Below are positions 16,179-24,602 of a stretch of 64,000 bases of DNA, piece by piece. The DNA is from Streptomyces avermitilis MA-4680 = NBRC 14893. Its GTDB lineage: Bacteria > Actinomycetota > Actinomycetes > Streptomycetales > Streptomycetaceae. Made by a program: the position numbers and the translations under genes. The notes under the pieces are model-generated. The model saw nothing but the letters and a program-made list of their open reading frames with translations, had not been told where the DNA came from and did not search any database. Numbering within the stretch: position 1 is the first letter of the stretch; each line of letters starts with the position of its first letter. The stretch spans positions 2,914,001 through 2,978,000 of the forward strand of contig NC_003155.5 in NCBI RefSeq assembly GCF_000009765.2, written 5' to 3'.

Positions 16179-17426
16179 TCAGATCGGCAGGGTGACGCGC
16201 ATCACGAGCCCGCCTCCTTCACGGGGCTGGGCGGCGATGTGGCCCCCGTGGGCGCGGGCCACGGACCGGGCGATGGACAGACCGAGCCCCACCCCCTTGT
16301 CGCTGCCCGTGCGCTCCGTACGCAGCCGCCTGAAGGGCTCGAAGAGGTTGTCGATCTCGTACGCGGGAACCACGGGACCCGTGTTCGAGACCACCAGCAC
16401 CGCGTGCCCGTGCTGGACCTCGGTGGTCACCTCGACCCAGCCGTCCTCGGGCACGTTGTACCGCACGGCGTTCTGCACCAGGTTCAGGGCGATCCGCTCC
16501 AGCAGGACGCCATTGCCCTGGACGACCGCGGAGGCCCGCTCGCCGCGGAACTCCACGCCCTTGGCGTCCGCCTCGGACCGCGCCTGGTCGATGGCCTGCG
16601 AGGCGACCTCGGCGAGGTCGACCGGCTTGCGCTCCACGATCTGGTTGTCACTGCGGGCGAGCAGCAGCAGCCCCTCGACGAGCTGCTCGCTGCGCTCGTT
16701 GGTGGCGAGCAGGGTCTTGCCGAGCTGCTGGAGCTCCATCGGGGCGCCCGGGTCGGACAGGTGCACTTCGAGGAGCGTGCGGTTGATCGCGAGCGGGGTA
16801 CGCAGCTCGTGCGAGGCGTTGCCGACGAACCGCTGCTGGGCCGTGAAGGCCCGCTGGAGCCGCTCCAGCATGTCGTCGAAGGTGTCCGCCAGCTCCTTCA
16901 GCTCGTCGTCGGGACCGTCCAGCTCGATCCGCCGGGACAGGTCCGAGCCGGCCACCGCGCGGGCGGTGCGGGTGATCCGCCCGAGCGGCGACAGGACGCG
17001 GCCCGCCATCGCGTATCCGAAGGCGAAGGCGATCACGGCGAGGCCGAGCAGCGCGAGCAGTGAGCGGCTCAGCAGGTTGTCCAGGGCGACCTGGCGCTGG
17101 TGGTCGGTGCACGCGCTGATCGCGTCGTTGAACGCCGTCAGCGGAATGTTGTTCGTGCTGACGCCCGGGCAGTCGTCGCTGGCGACCTTGATGCCGTTGC
17201 CGTCGAGGATCTTGAACAGCGGTTCGCTGCCCGTCCGCAGCGCCTGCGCGGCCAGCAGATAGATGATCGACAGCAGCAGGATGCCGGCGATCAGGAACAT
17301 GCCGCCGTACAGCAGGGTGAGCCGTATGCGGATGGTGGGCCGCAGCCAGGGGAACGGCGCCTCCTGCCGCCTGGGGTCCCAGGTCGGCTTCGGGGGTGCG
17401 GCGGGCGGTGCGGGTGTCGTCGCCAC
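16179..17426 (-). CDS. cutS: CutS sensor histidine kinase
   Basis: This 415-residue membrane kinase has helices at about 36-60 and 121-142 bracketing a short extracytoplasmic loop that holds two cysteines, Cys86 and Cys106. After these come a HAMP linker (VLSPLGRITRTARAVAGSDL), the H-box with His206 (VGNASHELRTPLA) and the ATPase N/G boxes (NLVQNAVRYN, GVGLGLSIARSVA). CutRS was first described as a repressor of actinorhodin production in S. lividans. The paired cysteines suggest redox or disulfide sensing at the envelope. GTG start, 6 bp after the cutR stop. Confidence 0.93.
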   Translation of the reverse strand: MATTPAPPAAPPKPTWDPRRQEAPFPWLRPTIRIRLTLLYGGMFLIAGILLLSIIYLLAAQALRTGSEPLFKILDGNGIKVASDDCPGVSTNNIPLTAFNDAISACTDHQRQVALDNLLSRSLLALLGLAVIAFAFGYAMAGRVLSPLGRITRTARAVAGSDLSRRIELDGPDDELKELADTFDDMLERLQRAFTAQQRFVGNASHELRTPLAINRTLLEVHLSDPGAPMELQQLGKTLLATNERSEQLVEGLLLLARSDNQIVERKPVDLAEVASQAIDQARSEADAKGVEFRGERASAVVQGNGVLLERIALNLVQNAVRYNVPEDGWVEVTTEVQHGHAVLVVSNTGPVVPAYEIDNLFEPFRRLRTERTGSDKGVGLGLSIARSVARAHGGHIAAQPREGGGLVMRVTLPI

Positions 17427-17432
17427 GGCCGC

Positions 17433-18086
17433 TCAGATCCGGTAGCCGGAGCCGGGCACGGTGACGATGACAGGCGGCTCGCCGAGCTTGCGGCGCAGCG
17501 TCATGACCGTCACCCGTACGACGTTGGTGAAGGGGTCCGTGTTCTCGTCCCAGGCCTTCTCCAGGAGCTGCTCGGCGGAGACCACGGCGCCCTCGCTGCG
17601 CAGCAGCACCTCCAGAACGGCGAACTCCTTCGGCGCGAGCTGCACCTCCTTGCCGTCGCGGAAGACCTCGCGGCGGTTGGGGTCGAGCTTGATGCCGGCG
17701 CGCTCCAGGACGGGCGGCAGCGGCACACTCGTCCGCCGGCCGAGAGCACGCACGCGTGCCGTCAGCTCGCTGAACGCGAACGGCTTGGGCAGATAGTCGT
17801 CGGCGCCGATCTCCAGACCCTCGACGCGGTCGCTGACGTCGCCGGACGCGGTGAGCATCAGCACGCGCGTGGGCATGCCGAGCTCGACGATCTTGCGGCA
17901 GACGTCGTCGCCGTGCACGAGCGGGAGGTCGCGGTCGAGGACGACCACGTCGTAGTCGTTGACGCCGATGCGCTCCAGGGCGGCCGCACCGTCGTACACG
18001 ACGTCGACGGCCATGGCCTCCCGGCGCAGTCCGGTGGCCACCGCATCGGCGAGCAGCTGCTCGTCCTCGACGACGAGTACGCGCAC
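17433..18086 (-). CDS. cutR: CutR response regulator (OmpR family)
   Basis: 217 residues: receiver domain with Glu7-Asp8, phosphoacceptor Asp51 (VVVLDRDLP) and PKPF lysine, then a winged-helix DNA-binding domain (LAPKEFAVLEVLLRSEGAVVSAEQLLEKAWDE … VTVMTLRRKLGEPPVI, split here for reading). It is the partner of the downstream-encoded CutS. The leader contains a G/C-rich repeat element listed separately. Confidence 0.94.
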   Translation of the reverse strand: MRVLVVEDEQLLADAVATGLRREAMAVDVVYDGAAALERIGVNDYDVVVLDRDLPLVHGDDVCRKIVELGMPTRVLMLTASGDVSDRVEGLEIGADDYLPKPFAFSELTARVRALGRRTSVPLPPVLERAGIKLDPNRREVFRDGKEVQLAPKEFAVLEVLLRSEGAVVSAEQLLEKAWDENTDPFTNVVRVTVMTLRRKLGEPPVIVTVPGSGYRI

Positions 18087-18146
18087 GTCGCTGTCCTTCC
18101 TCTGTCCACCCGCGTAGCGCCTCCTGGGCGCACGCGGGCGGGGTCT

Positions 18147-18190
18147 GATGGGGGTCCCCCCGCTCGAGCGCAGCCGAGAGGGGGGAGGGT
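18147..18190. repeat. G/C-rich inverted repeat element in the cutR leader
   Basis: A run beginning GATGGGGGTCCCCCC, a core CGCTCGAGCG and a closing GAGAGGGGGG form a hairpin of a type often seen between Streptomyces genes. A diverged copy occurs inside the acetyltransferase gene at 31230-31263; about 27 of 34 aligned bases agree. Confidence 0.6.
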
Positions 18191-18270
18191 GAGGCCTCCA
18201 TCCTGCCCGTTTCGGCCATAAACCGGCTGTAAGGCGGGTTGGCGGAGCAGGGACGACGGTCCGCGGGGCC

Positions 18271-18297
18271 GGGAATGCGAGATTTTCTCTTCGGGTT
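18271..18297 (+). promoter_or_regulatory. SigR-type (thiol-stress) promoter candidate
   Basis: GGGAAT (18271-18276), exactly 18 bp, then GTT (18295-18297), the consensus for the Streptomyces oxidative/thiol-stress sigma factor SigR. It would give a ~230-base leader before the gene at 18537. Confidence 0.45.
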
Positions 18298-18536
18298 TGA
18301 GGTTTCCGCGGAAGAGAGTGGGGGGAGGACGGCTTTACATCCCGCGATCACGCTCTGCATGTGGCACGCCACCATGTGGTGGGCCACTGGCCGCTTTCCG
18401 CGGAGCGGGCGTGGGTGTCCGGCACCGTCGCCGCCCAGCACGGGCTGCGCTGGGCACCTACTGGAGACGTGATCGCCCCTTCCGAACGGCACACCCCCGT
18501 GCCACCGACCCACGACCCAGGACGAGGGGGCGCAGC

Positions 18537-18710
18537 ATGGACGCATTCACCACAGGAATTCTGCAGCGCATAAGGGCTACCGAGTCCGACCTGACGCGGG
18601 CTCGCGAGACAGGCGACGACTTCCTCGCGGAGGTCGAGCAGGCAGAGCTCGACGACCTGCGCCGCCTCGCCGCCGAGCACGGTGTGGAGGTCGGCGCGAC
18701 ACGCGTCTGA
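18537..18710 (+). CDS. 57-residue conserved coiled-coil protein
   Basis: MDAFTTGILQRIRATESDLT… is a short, charged, almost wholly helical protein with heptad-like spacing of Leu/Ile/Ala (ARETGDDFLAEVEQAELDDL). ATG at 18537 follows GAGGGGG. G/C-ending codons support coding. No domain name is known to me. Followed at once by a strong terminator, so it is a single-gene unit, possibly under SigR control. Confidence 0.8.
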   Translation: MDAFTTGILQRIRATESDLTRARETGDDFLAEVEQAELDDLRRLAAEHGVEVGATRV

Positions 18711-18724
18711 TCAGCTTGTGCAGG

Positions 18725-18760
18725 AGCGGGGCCCCGGCAGATCCAGGCCGGGGCCCCGCT
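18725..18760. terminator. Bidirectional terminator
   Basis: A perfect 14-bp stem (AGCGGGGCCCCGGC / GCCGGGGCCCCGCT) around an 8-base loop lies between the ends of the 57-residue gene and the inositol monophosphatase gene. Confidence 0.85.
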
Positions 18761-18781
18761 TCGTGCCGCGGACGGCGGCAC

Positions 18782-19600
18782 TCAGTCGTGCCAGGCCCCG
18801 AGGTCCTCCAGGCGGGTCTGGAGCGCCTCGAAGAGGCCGGGCGGGGCGGCGATCGTCAGGTCGGTCGAGAGGGGCTCTCCGGGGCGTCCACCGGTCAGCG
18901 CGCCCGCTTCCCGCGCGATGAGGTCGCCCGCCGCGTAGTCCCAGGGGTTCAGTCCGCGCTCGTAGTACGCGTCCAGGCGGCCGGCCGCCACGTCGCACAG
19001 GTCGATCGCGGCCGAGCCGCCGCGGCGGATGTCCCGGACCTCGGGGACGAGCTGCCGGACGACCTCGGCCTGCCGGGCCCGGCGCTCGGCGAGATAGCCG
19101 AAGCCCGTACCGACGAGGGCCAGTCCGAAGGCGGGCGCGGGCCGCACGCGCGCGGGGAGGTCGTTGACGAAAGCGCCCTGCCCCAGGACGGCGCTGTAGG
19201 TCTCGCCGCGCATCGGCGCGTGCACCACGCCGACGAGCGTCTCGCCGTCCTTGCGCGCGGCGATGGAGACGGCCCAGCTGGGCAGGCCGTACAGATAGTT
19301 GACGGTTCCGTCGATGGGGTCGATGACCCACTGGACACCGCTCGTCCCCTCGACGTCGGCGCCCTCCTCGCCGAGCACGCCGTCGTCGGGCCTGCGGTCG
19401 GCCAGCAGGCCGGTGATCAGCTTCTCGGAGGCGATGTCCATCTCGGTGACGACGTCGACGGCGCTGGACTTGGTCGCGGCCACCCCGAGGTCGTCGGGGC
19501 GGCCGTCGCGCAGGAAGGCTCCCGCGCGGGCCGCGGCGTCGAGCGCGATCTCCAGGAGTTCGGCCTTGAGGTGGTCCAGGTGCTCGGACTGGTCGGTCAC
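18782..19600 (-). CDS. Inositol monophosphatase family protein (SuhB-like)
   Basis: This 272-residue Mg2+/Li+-sensitive phosphatase fold carries metal site GEEG, the signature WVIDPIDGTVNYLYG, and the C-terminal NPWDYAAG motif. All metal ligands are present, so it should be active. Likely substrates are inositol-1-phosphate or related sugar phosphates. GTG at 19600 has GAGGAG upstream. The gene follows hemH by 8 bp in the same unit; in Mycobacterium the equivalent (suhB) also lies near the principal sigma factor gene. Confidence 0.9.
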   Translation of the reverse strand: MTDQSEHLDHLKAELLEIALDAAARAGAFLRDGRPDDLGVAATKSSAVDVVTEMDIASEKLITGLLADRRPDDGVLGEEGADVEGTSGVQWVIDPIDGTVNYLYGLPSWAVSIAARKDGETLVGVVHAPMRGETYSAVLGQGAFVNDLPARVRPAPAFGLALVGTGFGYLAERRARQAEVVRQLVPEVRDIRRGGSAAIDLCDVAAGRLDAYYERGLNPWDYAAGDLIAREAGALTGGRPGEPLSTDLTIAAPPGLFEALQTRLEDLGAWHD

Positions 19601-19608
19601 GGTGCTCC

Positions 19609-20736
19609 TCACGCGTACGGGCTGTCGGCGCCCGCGGCGGCGGGCTTGGGGGCGCGGGCGGGGCAGCAGCCCACCGGACACAGCTGGTGGCTCGGGCCCA
19701 GCGCGCCTAGGGCGCACGGGGTCACCTTCTGTCCGCTCTCGACGGCGGCACGCTCCACGACCAGCTCGCGGACCGCGGCGGCGAACCGCGCGTCGGCGCC
19801 CACGGTGGCCGAACGGCGCACCGGCAGCCCCAGCTCCTCGGCCTTCGCCTTCGCCTCCGTGTCGAGGTCGTACAGGACCTCCATGTGGTCGGAGACGAAT
19901 CCGATCGGCGCCATCACCACGGCCGGCACCCCGGCGCCGTGCAGCTCCTGGAGGTGGTCGCAGATGTCCGGCTCCAGCCAGGGGATGTGCGGGGCCCCGG
20001 AGCGGGACTGGTAGACCAGCTGCCAGGGATGGTCGATCCCGGTCTCCTCCCGCACGGCGTCCGCGATCAGCCGCGCGACGTCCAGGTGCTGCTTCACATA
20101 CGCCCCGCCGTCCCCGTGCTCCTCGACGGGTCCGGAGGTGTCCGCGGCGGCGGTGGGGATGGAGTGCGTGGTGAAGGCGATGTGCGCGCCCGGGCGCACG
20201 TCCTCGGGCAGCTCGGCGAGGGACCTCAGCACGCCCTCGGTCATCGGTTCCACGAAGCCGGGGTGGTTGAAGTAGTGCCGCAGCTTGTCGACCCTCGGCA
20301 CCTCCAGACCCTCGGCCTCCAGGGTGGCCAGGGCGCCCGCGAGGTTCTCGCGGTACTGCCGGCAGCCCGAGTACGAGGCGTACGCGCTGGTGGCCAGGAC
20401 CAGGATGCGACGGCGGCCGTCGGCTGCCATCTCGCGCAGGGTGTCGGTCAGGTAGGGCGCCCAGTTGCGGTTGCCCCAGTACACGGGCAGGTTCAGACCG
20501 TGCTCGGCGAAATCCTTGCGGAGGGCGTCGAGGAGAGCGCGGTTCTGGTCGTTGATGGGGCTGATTCCGCCGAACAGGAAGTAGTGCTGCCCCACCTCCT
20601 TGAGCCGTTCCCTGGGGATGCCGCGTCCCCGCGTCACGTTCTCCAGGAACGGGACCACGTCGTCCGGGCCCTCCGGACCTCCGAACGAGAGGAGCAGCAG
20701 GGCGTCGTAAGGGCTGGCATCGAGTGCTTCGGGCAT
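19609..20736 (-). CDS. hemH: Ferrochelatase (coproporphyrin type, CpfC)
   Basis: This 375-residue protein inserts Fe2+ into a porphyrin. Actinobacteria use coproporphyrin III, then decarboxylate to haem. Active-site His ([12 protein letters not shown]) and Glu ([14 protein letters not shown]) are present. One internal cysteine (YSGCRQY) and a C-terminal cluster (Cys, 11 residues, then CPVGCC) fit the [2Fe-2S] ligands described for mycobacterial ferrochelatase. ATG at 20736. A degenerate iron-box-like sequence lies upstream at 20829. Confidence 0.94.
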
Positions 20737-20828
20737 GTCTACGATCCTGCCACCCGCCGCCGACAACGATCTCGTCACCCGCCCGACGGGCCGTGGCCTC
20801 CGCCGGGACGTGCGGGTTCCTGGGTGCA

Positions 20829-20845
20829 TTAGGGTTACCTAACTC
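20829..20845. promoter_or_regulatory. Degenerate iron-box-like element (weak)
   Basis: TTAGGGTTACCTAACTC has TTAGG and CTAAC in the places expected for a DmdR/IdeR iron box but matches only 11 of 19 positions. It lies between divergent hemH and the MFS gene. Confidence 0.25.
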
Positions 20846-20897
20846 GTAAGCTGTATCGACCAGCTTCGCGCCTTACCGGACTCACCGGAGACCCCTC

Positions 20898-22136
20898 GTG
20901 CCAAGCCCCTACCGCGCCCTGTTCGCCGCCCCAGGCTCCAAGGGCTTCTCCGCCGCGGGCTTCCTCGGCCGGATGCCGCTGTCCATGATGGGCATCGGCG
21001 TGGTGACGATGATCTCCCAGCTCACGGGGCGGTACGGGCTCGCCGGCGCGCTGTCGGCCACCATCGCGCTGTCCGCCGCGGCGCTCGGTCCGCAGATCTC
21101 CCGGCTGGTGGACCGGCACGGGCAGCGGCGTGTGCTGCGCCCGGCGACGCTCTTCGCGCTGACCGCGGCCGCCGCGCTGCTGCTGGCCGCGCACTACGAC
21201 TGGCCGGACTGGGTGCTGTTCGTCTGCTCCGCCGGCATCGGCTGCGTACCGAGCCTCGGCGCGATGACCCGGGCCCGCTGGGCGAACCTGTACCGGGACA
21301 CCCCGCAGCTGCACACGGCGTACGCGTTCGAGTCCGTCGTGGACGAGGTGTGCTTCATCTTCGGCCCGATCATCTCGATCGGCGTCTCCACGGTCTGGTT
21401 CCCCGAGGCGGGTCCCCTGCTCGCGGCCGTCTTCCTGGCCCTCGGTGTCTTCTGGCTGACCGCTCAGCGGGCCACCGAACCCGAGCCGCATCCGCACGAG
21501 CAGCACAGCGGCGGCTCGGCACTGCGCGCGGCCGGACTACAGGTCCTGGTGGCCACGTTCGTGGCGACCGGAGCGATCTTCGGGGCCGTCGACGTGGTCA
21601 CCGTGGCCTTCGCCGAGGAGCAGGGCCACAAGGCGGCCGCGAGCGTCGTACTGGCGCTGTACGCGGCGGGTTCCTGCGTCGCGGGAGTCGTCTTCGGGCT
21701 GCTGCGCTTCACGGGGGCGGCCGAACGCCGGTGGCTGCTGGGCATATGCGCGATGGCCGTGAGTATGATCCCCCTCCTACTGGTCGGAAACTTGCCGTTC
21801 CTGGCCGTGGCGCTGTTCGTTGCGGGCCTGTCCATCGCACCCACGATGATCACGACGATGTCCCTCATCGAACAGCACGTACCACGCGCGAAACTGACCG
21901 AGGGAATGACCTGGGTGAGCACCGGGCTCGCGGTCGGCATCGCGCTCGGCTCCTCCGTTTCCGGCTGGGTGATCGACGCCGCCGGTGCGCGTGCCGGGTA
22001 CGGGGTTCCGGCGGTGTCCGGGGCCGTCGCGGTCGCGGTCGGTTTCCTCGGGTATCGCCGGCTGAGCAGGCCGGCTCCGCAGCGGGGAGGGTCCCATGAG
22101 CACCACAGTGAGCGGGAAGAGCGGCACGTGGCGTAA
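20898..22136 (+). CDS. MFS transporter
   Basis: This 412-residue major-facilitator protein has 12 predicted helices and the loop 2-3 motif shape (SRLVDRHGQRRVLRPA). The N-terminal half ends near 205 in a histidine-rich loop (EPEPHPHEQHSGG). The C terminus is also histidine-rich (SHEHHSEREE). Such His-rich loops can occur in metal exporters, but the substrate is unknown. GTG at 20898 follows GGAG. Its last 41 bp overlap the start of the lactone oxidase gene, so the two are tightly coupled. Confidence 0.85.
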   Translation: MPSPYRALFAAPGSKGFSAAGFLGRMPLSMMGIGVVTMISQLTGRYGLAGALSATIALSAAALGPQISRLVDRHGQRRVLRPATLFALTAAAALLLAAHYDWPDWVLFVCSAGIGCVPSLGAMTRARWANLYRDTPQLHTAYAFESVVDEVCFIFGPIISIGVSTVWFPEAGPLLAAVFLALGVFWLTAQRATEPEPHPHEQHSGGSALRAAGLQVLVATFVATGAIFGAVDVVTVAFAEEQGHKAAASVVLALYAAGSCVAGVVFGLLRFTGAAERRWLLGICAMAVSMIPLLLVGNLPFLAVALFVAGLSIAPTMITTMSLIEQHVPRAKLTEGMTWVSTGLAVGIALGSSVSGWVIDAAGARAGYGVPAVSGAVAVAVGFLGYRRLSRPAPQRGGSHEHHSEREERHVA

Positions 22137-23415
22137 CTGGGCGGGGAACGTCACCGCCCGGCCGGTACGGGAGGTCACTCCCGCTTCCGTCGAGGAACTC
22201 TCCGCCGCCGTACGGAAGGCGGCCGACGAGGGCCTGCGGGTGAAGGCCGTCGGAACCGGACACTCCTTCACGGCCGCCGCCGCGACCGACGGTGTATTGA
22301 TCCGCCCTCAACTGCTGACGGGGATCCGCGGCATCGACCGCGAGGCCGGCACGGTCACCGTGGAGGCCGGCACCCCGCTCAAGAGACTCAACGTGGCTCT
22401 CGCGCGCGAGGGTCTCTCGCTCACGAACATGGGCGACATCATGGAGCAGACGGTCTCCGGCGCGACCAGCACCGGAACTCATGGCACGGGCCGTGACTCG
22501 GCCTCGATCGCCGCCCAGATCAAGGGCCTTGAGCTGGTCACTGCCGACGGCTCGGTGCTGACCTGCTCCGAGAAGGAGAATCCGGAGGTCTTCGCGGCGG
22601 CCCGCATCGGGATCGGCGCCCTGGGAGTGGTCACCGCGATCACGTTCTCCGTAGAGCCCGTTTTTCTGCTCACGGCCCGCGAGGAGCCGATGAGTTTCGA
22701 CAAGGTCACCGCCGACTTCGACGAACTCTTCGCCGAGAACGAGCACTTCGAGTTCTACTGGTTCCCGCACACCGGCAACTGCAACACCAAGCGCAACAAC
22801 CGCAGCGCGGGACCGGAGAGGCCGGTCGGACAGCTCAGCGGCTGGATCGAGGACGAGTTCCTCTCCAACGGCGTCTTCCAGGTGGCCAATCTGCTCGGCC
22901 GAGCCGTGCCCGCGACCATACCCACCCTCGCCAGGGTCTCCAGCCGGGCCCTGTCCGCCCGCACGTACACCGACATCCCCTACAAGGTGTTCACCTCTCC
23001 GCGCCGGGTGCGCTTCGTGGAGATGGAGTACGCGGTTCCCCGCGAGGCCCTCGTGGAGACGCTGCGCGAACTGAAGTCGATGGTCGACCGCTCCCCCTTG
23101 CGGGTGAGTTTCCCCGTCGAGGTGCGCACGGCCCCGGCCGACGACATCACGCTCTCCACCGCGTCCGGCCGGGACAGCGCGTACATCGCCGTCCACATGT
23201 TCCGGGGCACGCCGTACCAGGCGTACTTCACCGCCGCAGAGCGGATCTTCACCGCGCACGAGGGGCGGCCGCACTGGGGCAAGGTGCACACGCGCGACGC
23301 GGAGTACTTCAGCGGGGTCTACCCGCGCTTCGGCGAGTTCACGGCGCTGCGGGACCGGCTTGACCCGGAACGGCGCTTCGGGAACGACTACTTGCGTCGG
23401 GTGCTGGGGTCGTAG
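22096..23415 (+). CDS. FAD-linked sugar-lactone oxidase (D-arabinono-1,4-lactone oxidase family)
   Basis: 439 residues. The N-terminal VAO-type FAD domain carries GTGHSFT near 55-60, where the histidine is the usual covalent FAD anchor, and TSTGTHGTG near 130. The C-terminal lactone-oxidase domain ends in HWGK…YPRFGEF…LDPERRFGNDYLRR. It oxidises a sugar-derived lactone or polyol with O2, releasing H2O2. Substrate unproven. ATG at 22096 has GGGAGGGT ahead. Tail overlaps the convergent gene on the other strand by 77 bp. Confidence 0.87.
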   Translation: MSTTVSGKSGTWRNWAGNVTARPVREVTPASVEELSAAVRKAADEGLRVKAVGTGHSFTAAAATDGVLIRPQLLTGIRGIDREAGTVTVEAGTPLKRLNVALAREGLSLTNMGDIMEQTVSGATSTGTHGTGRDSASIAAQIKGLELVTADGSVLTCSEKENPEVFAAARIGIGALGVVTAITFSVEPVFLLTAREEPMSFDKVTADFDELFAENEHFEFYWFPHTGNCNTKRNNRSAGPERPVGQLSGWIEDEFLSNGVFQVANLLGRAVPATIPTLARVSSRALSARTYTDIPYKVFTSPRRVRFVEMEYAVPREALVETLRELKSMVDRSPLRVSFPVEVRTAPADDITLSTASGRDSAYIAVHMFRGTPYQAYFTAAERIFTAHEGRPHWGKVHTRDAEYFSGVYPRFGEFTALRDRLDPERRFGNDYLRRVLGS

Positions 23416-24130
23416 CCGAGACGCTGGGCGTCGGGGTCGCACTGGGCAGGCTGCCGTCGGAGCCGGCGTCCGGGCTCTTCGTGGCACTGGGCGTCGGCGT
23501 CGGGTCCTGTGTCGTACCGCCCTCGCCGCTCTCCGAGGAGGCGTCGTCCGACGGCGCAGGGCGGACGCTGGACGGCGTCCGTGAGGGGGACGGCGAATTG
23601 TCCGTCGTCGGCGGCGTCTTGGTGCGGCCGGCCAGCGCGCCCCCGACCGTGGTGCTGACCCCGCCGCTGAAGCTGTCGCCGGAGACCAACTCGTAGGTGG
23701 TGATCCCGGCCATCGTGACGCCGAACACGAGGGTGGCGGCGACCACCGGTCGCTTCCAGCTCTTGACCCGCGCCCGGTAGACCGTGCCGTCCGTGAACTC
23801 ACCCGAAGCCGCGGCCGCCACCGGCCGGACCGGCTCACCGGGCCGGCGGCCGGCCGACACGCGCGGCTTGGGCTGCACGGTGACCTCGCGCAGCTGCTCA
23901 CCGGTGCGACTGAAGAAGTGCTGGAAGACCGTGCCGCCGCAGGTGGCGACGACGCTGATCAGGCCGGCGCCCAGGATGGTCCCGTAGACGCCGAAGCAGG
24001 AGGCGAGTTTGGCGGCCACCACCGCGGCCACGGCACTGCCCGCGACCTGAGGGACGCTCAGGTCCAGCCTCTTCCTCCCGGGCTCCTCCTCGCTATCCGG
24101 CCTCGCACCGACTTCCGGCTTCTCACGCAT
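23339..24130 (-). CDS. Membrane protein with Ser/Thr/Pro-rich exterior
   Basis: 263 residues. A first hydrophobic stretch at ~28-68 (AGSAVAAVVAAKLASCFGVYGTILGAGLISVVATCGGT, split by a turn) and a second at ~128-146 (PVVAATLVFGVTMAGITTYE) flank a charged cytoplasmic part. The last ~100 residues are a Pro/Ser/Thr/Asp-rich, low-complexity region presumably outside the membrane. No family is recognised. Its 3' end overlaps the oxidase gene antiparallel by 77 bp, so the reading of its C terminus is constrained by the opposite gene. Confidence 0.7.
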   Translation of the reverse strand: MREKPEVGARPDSEEEPGRKRLDLSVPQVAGSAVAAVVAAKLASCFGVYGTILGAGLISVVATCGGTVFQHFFSRTGEQLREVTVQPKPRVSAGRRPGEPVRPVAAAASGEFTDGTVYRARVKSWKRPVVAATLVFGVTMAGITTYELVSGDSFSGGVSTTVGGALAGRTKTPPTTDNSPSPSRTPSSVRPAPSDDASSESGEGGTTQDPTPTPSATKSPDAGSDGSLPSATPTPSVSATTPAPDASSRSRSAVPGQAGPAAP

Positions 24131-24602
24131 ACCCGGAGCTTGCCTGCCTTTCCCGTACTTGATCGACCCACTGCACTAGAGGGGGACGTATGGGCGAAAC
24201 CATTGGTTCCGCTTCTGCCGGATACGTGAACTACGCCACGTTTGAGGGGCACGAAAACGGCACACCGGGCAGTCAACTCCCACCCTCCACCAGAAGTTGA
24301 GCGGCGTGCCGATCCACGTAAGTGGCCCGAATGGAGTACTGTTGCGAGCCCTGGGTCCGGTCTCCCGCCAGGGTGTCCGGGGCCTTCCAGGACCGCCGGG
24401 AGGGGGCTAGTTGCACAGGGTGATGGAGTTCGTCACTTAGCGTTGCGAACAGGTAACCGTGCCATAACGGCGATCCAGGGCCCGTGCCCGACACGCCGGG
24501 CAACTCGGCAAGGTTGTGGCAGGCTGCACCCGGGCAGGCCACACTCGACTAGCGGAAGCAGCGACGCACGTGACGTCGGCAGGCACCACCCGGGAGGTCC
24601 CC
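24131..24602. other. Divergent promoter region upstream of sepH
   Basis: No gene is convincing here. A 36-codon frame from ATG 24190 has mixed codon bias and is not called. The stretch ends with a clear ribosome site for sepH (GGGAGGT). I could not fix -35/-10 pairs. Confidence 0.5.

Larger units (their letters stand above)
18087..18536. other. Divergent regulatory region of cutRS and the 57-residue gene
   Basis: Contains the cutR leader with a repeat element (18147-18190), a SigR-like promoter (18271-18297) pointing right, and a ribosome site (GAGGGGG) just before 18537. No further gene was found. Confidence 0.6.

Noticed and set aside
24190..24300. 36-codon frame upstream of sepH
   Set aside because: Only about 57% of codons end in G/C, far below true genes here, and there is no clear conservation clue.
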